This document shows positions 1-4,715 of a stretch of 7,383 bases of DNA, one piece after another. The position numbers were made by a program, and so were the translations under genes. How positions within the stretch are numbered: position 1 is the stretch's first letter; each line of letters opens with the position of its first letter. This DNA is from Planctomycetota bacterium (GTDB lineage: Bacteria > Planctomycetota > Phycisphaerae > Sedimentisphaerales > Anaerobacaceae), in assembly GCA_023135255.1 (NCBI GenBank), contig JAGLTN010000532.1:1-7383 (forward strand). Reading direction: 5' to 3'. The notes under the pieces were generated by a model. It saw only the letters and a list, made by a program, of their open reading frames with translations. It was not told the origin of the DNA and searched no databases.

Positions 1-777
1 GGACCTTTTGCTTTAACACTGCTCCCTGTAGGGCTTATACTGCTCGAACCTGACCTTGGAACCGTAATGCTCACTATGCCGGTGCTTTTTATAATGCTGT
101 TCATAGCTGGGGCAAAAGTAAAGCATTTGCTGATAATAATACTCCTGGCAGTAATGATCAGCCCCGTTTTGTGGGGCCAGATCAAACCGTACCAGCGACT
201 GCGGATCAGCTCTGTATTGCTTCAGAGCAAATGGCTGCGAGATAAAGCAGCTGCAAACCCGAAATTCTCAAATATCCTCATAGGCAAAGACCAATTCAGC
301 GAGAGGCAATGGACGAGAGATGCCGGTTTCCACCTTATCCGCTCAAAATACGCGATAGCTTCAGGGGGGCTCGTCGGCTATGGCTACCGAAAGGGGCCAT
401 TCGTAAAATACAACTTTTTCCTGCCCGAAAGGCACACCGACTTCATATTTGCCGTCATCGCTCACCAATGGGGGTTTTTAGGTTCGATCGCCCTTTTGGG
501 CATATACGCAATATTAATAGGCTGCTCAGTAACAATTGCTGCCAATAACACGGACCCGTTCGCCAGGCTGGTCGCTATAGGAATAGCAGCGATGTTTTCC
601 ATAGAAGTGCTCATAAATATCAGCATGACCTTAGGGCTGATGCCGATTACAGGCCTAACGCTTCCATTTGTAAGCTATGGTGGTTCAAGCCTGCTCACTC
701 ATATGGTAGCTGTCGGGCTGCTGAATAACATCGGGAGAAGCAGACCGTTTTCCGTGGCGCCGAAATCATTTGAATAA
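1..777 (+). CDS. rodA: RodA-type SEDS peptidoglycan glycosyltransferase (5' end outside window)
   Basis: C-terminal 258 residues of a polytopic SEDS-family protein; the frame is open from base 1, so the start lies upstream. SEDS proteins polymerise glycan strands from lipid II in the cytoplasmic membrane, RodA with a class B PBP in the elongasome. Family signatures are visible: EPDLGT (residues 16-21 of the fragment), the extracellular loop motif FLPERHTDFIFAV, whose HTDF Asp (codon 439-441) matches the functionally essential Asp of RodA, and the C-terminal TGLTLPFVSYGGSSLL. HTDF rather than HNDF and the PITG motif favour RodA over FtsW. The residues after the loop read HQWGF where most homologues have EE-GF. 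Family length is usually 370-400 residues, so roughly a third is missing by truncation at the window edge. murJ follows after 29 bases in the same direction, consistent with one operon. RodA versus FtsW is an inference from motifs; SEDS membership is firm. Confidence 0.93.
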   Translation, partial: GPFALTLLPVGLILLEPDLGTVMLTMPVLFIMLFIAGAKVKHLLIIILLAVMISPVLWGQIKPYQRLRISSVLLQSKWLRDKAAANPKFSNILIGKDQFSERQWTRDAGFHLIRSKYAIASGGLVGYGYRKGPFVKYNFFLPERHTDFIFAVIAHQWGFLGSIALLGIYAILIGCSVTIAANNTDPFARLVAIGIAAMFSIEVLINISMTLGLMPITGLTLPFVSYGGSSLLTHMVAVGLLNNIGRSRPFSVAPKSFE

Positions 778-806
778 ACCGCAAAATAAGGGTATAAAGA
801 TTCGCT

Positions 807-2402
807 ATGGTAAAGGGATTTAGACAAATAGCACTGCTGACGATTTTAAGCAGGATTTTCGGGCTTGTCCGTGACATGGCCTACTCTTATTACTTCGGCG
901 TATCAGGTCTGATGGACTGCTGGACTATCGCTTTCAAAATACCAAACCTGGCAAGGCGAATCTTCGGCGAAGGGGCTGCGGCATCCTCATTCATACCTGT
1001 ATATTCGAGCCAATTAGAAAAGGACCCGGCAAATGCCAAAAAAATCGCATGCACAGTCGTAACTGTTATCTCTGTTATTCTTACCGCTATTGTCGTTCTG
1101 GGAGAAATTGTAATTGCGATATGGTATTTCTTCTTCGCTGACTACCAAAGCACAAATCTGATACTTCAACTAATCGCTATAATGCTGCCTTACACGATAT
1201 TTATCTGCGTAGTGGCGATTTTAGCGGGTATTCTAAACTCTCATCACCATTTTGCCGCCCCCGCTGCTGCCCCTGTTTTGTTAAATATAGTAATAATAAC
1301 AGCCCTGATTTTGAGCGGCATCTGGGTAAAAGAAGGCTCAACTCAACGGGTTTTCATTACCGCGATAGGTGTAGTAATAGCAGGAATCGCCCAGTTAGCA
1401 TTACAGATACCTGCTCTGCGGGCTAATGGAATACGCCTTCGCCCTGCCTGGCAAATTCACAATGAGCATTTCAAAAAGATATTATTCCTGATGGCCCCGA
1501 TGATAATAGGTCTGACCGCAACCCAGCTTAATACCCTTGCTGACGATCTGATAGCTAAGTTCTTTTCAGGCTCCGCGGAAAAAGGTGAGTTTCTCGTTTG
1601 GTTTGGTCATCAGATCAAATATCCGATCTGGGAAGGTTCAGTATCGAAACTTTACTACTCCCAAAGACTGTACCAGTTCCCTTTAGGCGTTTTCGGAATC
1701 TCGCTGGCAACAGCTATATTTCCCGTTATGAGCGTCCAGGCAGGTAGAAAAGATTATACAGAAATGCTGAAAACCCTCTCTACAGGCATAAAAGGTGCCA
1801 TCTTCGTTGCCTTGCCGGCTACCGCAGGGCTGATACTTGTCGGGCGTCCTCTTGTGGCTGTCATTTTCCAGCAAGGCCAATTCACAGCCGCTTCAACCCA
1901 GGCTACCTCTTATACCCTGCTGTTTTACGCAATAGGTCTTACAGGATTCTTTTCTCAGCAATTGCTCACCCGGGCGTTTTACTCCCTTGGCAATGCTAAA
2001 ATACCTTCAATTTCCGCATGTATTGCTGTCGCTGTAAATATTGTGCTCAATCTCATATTGATCTGGTTCATGGGCATTGCAGGCCTGGCTCTTTCGACTG
2101 CGATATGCTCATACCTGCAGGTAACTATTCTTATACTGATGCTCCGCAAAAGATTCGAACAACCTGTTTTGACCGGAATAACACCAATATTGTTAAAAAC
2201 GACAGTTGCGACTATGATTATGTTCCTGACCGGTTGGTTGGCTTTGAGACTCATGGCAGATATGCCCTTCAATAAGAAATTTGACCTGTTAAGACTAATT
2301 TCAACAGTAGCAATTTGTACTGGAACATACGTAATCCTTGCCAAAATAATGAAAAACAAGATGCTCTCACTGATAATTCACCGAAAAAACCCTGCTAAAT
2401 AA
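807..2402 (+). CDS. murJ: MurJ lipid II flippase (MviN family)
   Basis: 531 residues, full length for the family, with about 14 hydrophobic segments. MurJ moves undecaprenyl-linked lipid II across the cytoplasmic membrane for peptidoglycan synthesis. The N-terminus carries the MOP/MurJ signature: LSRIFGLVRD (Arg16, Arg22), MDCWTIAFKIPNLARRIFGEGA (Asp37, Arg50/51), matching the essential Arg/Asp residues known in E. coli MurJ; a second conserved block, SQRLYQFPLGVFG, supplies Arg287, the counterpart of E. coli Arg270. Between the DDLIA segment and this block there is a loop with about 20 extra residues (around 256-278, containing FLVWFGHQIKYP) compared with the E. coli protein. The ATG at 807 has a purine-rich AAAGA 6 bases upstream and an AAGGG further out (788-792), so the start is reasonable. 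It sits 29 bases after rodA and probably shares its transcript. I see no clear hairpin terminator after the stop. Confidence 0.96.
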   Translation: MVKGFRQIALLTILSRIFGLVRDMAYSYYFGVSGLMDCWTIAFKIPNLARRIFGEGAAASSFIPVYSSQLEKDPANAKKIACTVVTVISVILTAIVVLGEIVIAIWYFFFADYQSTNLILQLIAIMLPYTIFICVVAILAGILNSHHHFAAPAAAPVLLNIVIITALILSGIWVKEGSTQRVFITAIGVVIAGIAQLALQIPALRANGIRLRPAWQIHNEHFKKILFLMAPMIIGLTATQLNTLADDLIAKFFSGSAEKGEFLVWFGHQIKYPIWEGSVSKLYYSQRLYQFPLGVFGISLATAIFPVMSVQAGRKDYTEMLKTLSTGIKGAIFVALPATAGLILVGRPLVAVIFQQGQFTAASTQATSYTLLFYAIGLTGFFSQQLLTRAFYSLGNAKIPSISACIAVAVNIVLNLILIWFMGIAGLALSTAICSYLQVTILILMLRKRFEQPVLTGITPILLKTTVATMIMFLTGWLALRLMADMPFNKKFDLLRLISTVAICTGTYVILAKIMKNKMLSLIIHRKNPAK

Positions 2403-2431
2403 ATAAACCCTTGTAAACAAAGCAATTAGAG

Positions 2432-2544
2432 CATCACTTCAATTATAATCTCTGAAAAGCTTTTTATAGGGTTATTTTAAGACGTTAACTTCACAAAATA
2501 TTTTCCGATAACCACTTATATACTTAAAGCAATTGAGCAAATTG
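2432..2544. repeat. Left copy of a 113/115-bp direct repeat bounding the accessory block
   Basis: This stretch matches 4549-4663 in the same orientation. The first 22 bases differ at one position, the last 64 bases (2481-2544 versus 4600-4663) at three positions, while the middle (2454-2480 versus 4571-4599) is strongly diverged and two bases shorter here. The match ends abruptly after GAGCAAATTG on both sides. The copy begins 30 bases after the murJ stop. Everything between the two copies looks accessory, so the pair may mark an old duplication or insertion boundary. In this copy the middle contains a TAA (2478-2480) where the right copy has CAA. Confidence 0.88.
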
Positions 2545-2759
2545 AAACCTATGAATCTTGCGAAGGTGGTGCAGGCCACGCCTATCTTGAACCGACAATC
2601 CGTTTTTACGGTCAGATACAAGAGGGATTTCGGGCTTTAGCTGTGGCTTTAGAGAATGGCCTGCCAGTAAGCGAAATTAGGCAGTTTTGGTCTATACAGG
2701 ATAAACAGCCCGTAGGCCCTGATTGGGCAATTACTTTTTGGGGAAAAGACAATGTTTAA
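2481..2759 (+). pseudogene. Start-less coding remnant, 92 codons, unknown family
   Basis: An open frame runs from just after a TAA at 2478 to a TAA at 2757 with no in-frame ATG, and no convincing GTG or TTG start with a ribosome site. The translation looks like real protein: mixed polar/aromatic composition, segments such as YESCEGGAGHAYLEPTIRFY, EGFRALAVALENGLP and PVGPDWAITFWGKDNV, and no in-frame stops. The first 21 codons lie in the left direct repeat, and the right copy keeps the same frame (DVSFTKYFPITTYILKAIEQI) with two of three changes synonymous, before diverging. I do not recognise the family. The likeliest reading is the 3' end of a gene whose 5' part was lost when the block formed; the alternative is a short gene with a non-standard start. 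It ends exactly where the convergent 50-residue gene ends, with no gap. Confidence 0.5.
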
Positions 2760-2912
2760 TTATTTGTCAAGGTCCTTACAATGTTTGCATTTACGATTTC
2801 CGCCTGTACCTGGCTTAATGTTGCGAGTTTCGATATTGTTTCTTTCTGTGCATTTATTGTTGTCGTGATAAACATCTGACTTAGGTGAATGGGTAGGTTT
2901 TACTTTGGCCAT
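2760..2912 (-). CDS. Small 50-residue CxxC microprotein, possible zinc-binding
   Basis: A complete small gene: ATG at 2912-2910, TAA at 2762-2760, preceded by GGGAG (2919-2923) six bases from the start, and by a good sigma70-type promoter (2951-2979). The product is polar and basic, with no signal peptide or membrane segment. It has YHDNNKC (His16, Cys21) followed by a glycine-rich PGTGG turn and a C-terminal CKHC pair (Cys42, Cys45). The His/Cys plus CxxC arrangement suggests one zinc-binding knuckle, by analogy with small zinc-ribbon proteins; that is inference. The segment CTERNNIETRNIKPGTGG resembles a class of uncharacterised bacterial small proteins that I half recognise but cannot name. 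It converges on the coding remnant to its left and its promoter lies a few bases outside the left end of the insertion element. Function unknown. Confidence 0.72.
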   Translation of the reverse strand: MAKVKPTHSPKSDVYHDNNKCTERNNIETRNIKPGTGGNRKCKHCKDLDK

Positions 2913-2950
2913 AATTAGCTCCCTTTAAATAAGGTTAATATTGAGGTTTC

Positions 2951-2979
2951 ATAATAAAGTAGTCTTTGTTCTTTTACAA
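2951..2979 (-). promoter_or_regulatory. Predicted sigma70 promoter of the 50-residue gene
   Basis: On the minus strand TTGTAA (2979-2974) is separated by exactly 17 bases from TATTAT (2956-2951). The expected transcript start is near 2944, giving a leader of about 32 bases carrying the GGGAG ribosome site. The -35 box lies five bases outside the left inverted repeat of the insertion element, so the element sits immediately upstream of this promoter without disrupting it. Confidence 0.55.
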
Positions 2980-2983
2980 GTTA

Positions 2984-2999
2984 ATAACGGTAGAAAATT
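2984..2999. repeat. Left 16-bp inverted repeat of the element
   Basis: ATAACGGTAGAAAATT, an exact reverse complement of 4422-4437. Its last two bases are part of the P63C stop codon (2998-3000). Confidence 0.8.
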
Positions 3000-3930
3000 A
3001 TAGAGCCGCTTTGTCTTTTTGCCTTGCTCGTCTTTCAGCATCTTCTATTAAAGGAAAATCTCCATATTTTGGCAGTGAGCGTTCAACCAACCTCATAAAA
3101 CCGTTCCATGTTGACGAGGCTTTCATTAAAGCAACAAGGGCAGCAAGGTGTTCACGTAATTTTGGATGTCCAAATTCTGGGGGCAACAATTGATGGTGTC
3201 TGTTTTTCCTGTGCCCTTTTGTGGTTTTAGGATTTTGTTTTTCAAGTTCCTTTCGTACTCCTGGAGCAAGTCGGTCGTAAACAATGTTATTAGTGAGCTT
3301 TCCGATATAGCTCGGTCTTTTGATACTATCAGGAGAATACCTAAGCCCTCTAAGTCGAAACATCTCTTTGTAGAACTCATCAGGGAATGTCTTGAACCAT
3401 TTTTGTAATTCTTTTGCTAAATACTGTTCTAAGATTTTTGCCAGTGCATCTTTAGTGCGAGCATCTTGGTAACCAGTTGCTTCATCAACAAGAGCAACGA
3501 TTCCAATGTGAGCAAGGCCACCTAAGAGTATTTCGCATTGTTTTGCAATCAATTGTTGCCTTGATCCTTTAAGAACTCCTTCTCGACGACCCTCAAGAAT
3601 TACATTACACAACTCAGGCAACAATTCTGCGTTGTAGCTGACAATTTTCATTTTATTGTCATACACCGCAACGGGTTCCAATAAGGACGTGTCTATCATC
3701 TTGTCAAATAAGGGCTTAAGTGATTTTTGGCCTAAAAAGCGGACCATTCTTTGCCCTGAAATTTGATAAGAAGTATCATCGTCCGCAACACCCAAAGCAA
3801 CTTGCATTCTTCTTTGCGACAACAACCGTTGGCCATCTTCTGTTACATAGCATGGTATCTTAAGATTACCAATGTTGAGTTCGCCCTTGTATTTAATTTG
3901 CATTTTTTTTGAAGTTTTGTATTTACTCAT
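2998..3930 (-). CDS. P63C-domain protein, cargo of the IS1595-like unit
   Basis: 310 residues, soluble, no signal peptide. The N-terminal part (about 11-140) has the family's usual lead-in: a YKGELNIGNLKIPCYV strand-rich segment, EDGQRLLSQRRMQVALG, then LKPLFDKM and YNAELLPELCNVILEGRREG. The P63C domain follows (about 142-250): IGIVALVDEATGYQ, a KILEQYLAKELQKW helix, FPDEFYKEMFRL, then KRPSYIGKLTNNIVYDRLAPGV, the NP-x-GHRKNRHHQ block and GHPKLREHL to about 261. The tail is basic (RRARQKDKAAL). P63C is a conserved domain of unknown function found in bacterial and phage-related genes; conserved His/Arg/Asp residues would permit nucleic-acid or catalytic roles, but none is established. AGGAG (3940-3944), nine bases from the ATG, lies inside the end of the upstream transposase fragment, whose stop is one base before this ATG, indicating translational coupling. 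The gene looks intact. Confidence 0.88.
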   Translation of the reverse strand: MSKYKTSKKMQIKYKGELNIGNLKIPCYVTEDGQRLLSQRRMQVALGVADDDTSYQISGQRMVRFLGQKSLKPLFDKMIDTSLLEPVAVYDNKMKIVSYNAELLPELCNVILEGRREGVLKGSRQQLIAKQCEILLGGLAHIGIVALVDEATGYQDARTKDALAKILEQYLAKELQKWFKTFPDEFYKEMFRLRGLRYSPDSIKRPSYIGKLTNNIVYDRLAPGVRKELEKQNPKTTKGHRKNRHHQLLPPEFGHPKLREHLAALVALMKASSTWNGFMRLVERSLPKYGDFPLIEDAERRARQKDKAAL

Positions 3931-3931
3931 T

Positions 3932-4408
3932 TTATGCTACTCCTAATCCTTTTCTTAATGTTAAACCAAAGACATCCTTGTTGTCTCTGTGATTGAAACG
4001 ATATGAGAATTCGTCCATTTCGACAAGACCTTGCAGCATACCTCTTTGTTCCGGCTCAAACATGGCTTCTCTGATTTTCATAGATATACGCCAAGCTGTG
4101 TTGCGATTAACTTTAAGGTATCTTGCCAACTGACGGGCAGAAATGCCCTTTTTAGCGTTCAAGATAAGAGAAATAGCCAGAAACCATTTTTGGATAGATA
4201 AATGGGTCTTATGAAAGATAGTGCCAACTGTAACGCTAAAGCTGGTATTGCAATTATTACAATGGTAACGATGTTCTTTTTTTAGTGGAGTTTGCTTTAT
4301 TGATTTACAATATGGACAGGTTGGCTTATTTTGCCAGCGTACCCTTTCAAGATACTGCAAACAGTCGTTTTGTGCTGGAAAACGCTCAAAAACTTCGATT
4401 ATGTCCAT
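3932..4408 (-). CDS. IS1595/ISXO2-type transposase N-terminus lacking the catalytic core
   Basis: 158 residues. Residues 10-58 form the transposase zinc ribbon with CPYC (Cys31, Cys34) and CNNC (Cys50, Cys53), followed by the very typical SFSVTVGTIFHKTHL and IQKWFLAISLILNAKKG. A helix-turn-helix (about 88-112, ISARQLARYLKVNRNTAWRI) follows, then GLVEMDE, the first Asp (132) of the DDE-type ISXO2 catalytic domain. At that point family members continue with ETYIGG-like sequence for about 150 more residues; here a 25-residue unrelated tail (FSYRFNHRDNKDVFGLTLRK...) leads to a stop. The remaining catalytic residues are absent, so transposition activity is not expected, but the DNA-binding half is intact. 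AAGGA (4416-4420) lies seven bases before the ATG. It forms an operon with the P63C gene. Either a decayed transposase or a kept DNA-binding protein. Confidence 0.85.
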   Translation of the reverse strand: MDIIEVFERFPAQNDCLQYLERVRWQNKPTCPYCKSIKQTPLKKEHRYHCNNCNTSFSVTVGTIFHKTHLSIQKWFLAISLILNAKKGISARQLARYLKVNRNTAWRISMKIREAMFEPEQRGMLQGLVEMDEFSYRFNHRDNKDVFGLTLRKGLGVA

Positions 4409-4421
4409 AATTTTGTCCTTA

Positions 4422-4437
4422 AATTTTCTACCGTTAT
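4422..4437. repeat. Right 16-bp inverted repeat of the element
   Basis: AATTTTCTACCGTTAT, the exact reverse complement of 2984-2999. It lies just upstream of the transposase ribosome site. Flanking bases do not form a matching target duplication with the left side. An 8-base stretch beyond it (4439-4446, TATGAAAC) is again the reverse complement of 2946-2953, but at a different distance (1 versus 30 bases), which may be chance. Confidence 0.8.
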
Positions 4438-4453
4438 GTATGAAACTAATTAG

Positions 4454-4481
4454 AATATAGCAGGAAACAAAGGTAATGCAA
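4454..4481 (-). promoter_or_regulatory. Candidate promoter of the transposase/P63C operon
   Basis: On the minus strand TTGCAT (4481-4476), a 16-base spacer and TATATT (4459-4454). Transcription would start near 4447 and read through the right inverted repeat into the transposase ATG at 4408. The promoter lies outside the 16-bp repeat, so either the element's true end is further right or the operon uses host DNA for expression. Confidence 0.4.
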
Positions 4482-4496
4482 GATAAAAATAAAAAA

Positions 4497-4508
4497 AACT
4501 TTCTACCG
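4497..4508. repeat. Third, partial copy of the element-end motif
   Basis: AACTTTCTACCG matches the start of the right inverted repeat (4422-4433) at 11 of 12 bases in the same orientation, 75 bases further out. It could be an outer end, a second binding site for the zinc-ribbon/HTH protein, or the scar of an older end. Short enough that chance is possible. Confidence 0.35.
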
Positions 4509-4548
4509 GAAACTATGACATTCCTCGAAAAATTAAACTGCTCTATAC

Positions 4549-4663
4549 CATCGCTTCAATTATAATCTCTTGCAAGGCCCCTTACCCTGGTTATTTCAAG
4601 ACGTCAGCTTCACAAAATATTTTCCTATAACCACTTATATACTTAAAGCAATTGAGCAAATTG
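4549..4663. repeat. Right copy of the 113/115-bp direct repeat
   Basis: Matches 2432-2544 in the same orientation, near-identical at both ends and diverged in the middle (see left copy). This copy keeps an open plus-strand frame throughout (4537-4680, no start codon), including the middle section where the left copy has a two-base deletion and a TAA. Its right edge falls within the probable promoter of the large downstream gene, 52 bases before that gene's start. Confidence 0.88.
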
Positions 4664-4681
4664 CCCGAAATAACTTATAAA
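4652..4681 (+). promoter_or_regulatory. Candidate promoter of the exported TPR/HEAT gene
   Basis: TTGAGC (4652-4657), an 18-base spacer, and TATAAA (4676-4681), ending 34 bases before the preferred start codon. The -35 box is inside the direct repeat; the -10 box is outside it. The left repeat copy has the same TTGAGC but no -10 match at the right distance, so only this copy should act as a promoter. Confidence 0.45.
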
Positions 4682-4705
4682 TAGTGTTTTTTTCGGATTA
4701 AACAT

Positions 4706-4711
4706 GGAGAG
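4706..4711 (+). promoter_or_regulatory. Ribosome binding site that favours the start at 4716
   Basis: GGAGAG lies four bases (GGAG six bases) before the ATG at 4716. The upstream in-frame ATG at 4704 overlaps this site and is itself preceded only by T-rich and AT-rich sequence, so 4716 is the better start. Confidence 0.6.
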
Positions 4712-4715
4712 TTCG

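Larger units (their letters stand above)
2984..4437 (-). mobile_element. IS1595-like unit carrying a P63C gene, probably non-autonomous
   Basis: A 1454-bp unit is bounded by perfect 16-bp inverted repeats (2984-2999 and 4422-4437). It contains exactly two minus-strand genes: an ISXO2/IS1595-type transposase N-terminus (3932-4408) and a P63C-domain protein (2998-3930), one base apart. The right repeat is 14 bases upstream of the transposase ATG; the left repeat overlaps the P63C stop codon. IS1595-family elements are known to include members that carry passenger genes. The transposase lacks everything after its first catalytic Asp, so the unit should not move by itself. I find no 8-bp target duplication at these ends, and the operon's best promoter lies outside the right repeat, so the true ends may differ. 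Confidence 0.68.

Noticed and set aside
2454..2480. Intrinsic terminator after murJ (AAAAGCTTTT followed by T-rich sequence)
   Set aside because: The palindrome has no loop and a weak AT stem, so it cannot form a normal terminator hairpin.
2533..2560. Promoter in the left repeat copy mirroring the one at 4652
   Set aside because: TTGAGC is present but no -10 box occurs at 16-18 bases; the repeat match stops before that position.
2551..2640. ATG at 2551 as a start for the coding remnant
   Set aside because: It is in a different frame and stops after 29 codons; the coherent frame has no ATG.
2966..3408. Plus-strand open frames opposite the P63C gene
   Set aside because: They are antisense to a clearly conserved gene, lack ribosome sites and have low-quality composition.
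2970..4446. 8-bp target-site duplication at the element ends
   Set aside because: The bases outside both 16-bp repeats were compared directly and do not match; GTTTCATA/TATGAAAC is inverted, not direct, and unequally spaced.
4477..4566. 29-residue plus-strand open frame with ATG at 4477 ending inside the right direct repeat
   Set aside because: AAAGG lies too close to the ATG, the frame is A-rich and short, and it overlaps the -35 box of the minus-strand operon promoter; no independent support for coding.
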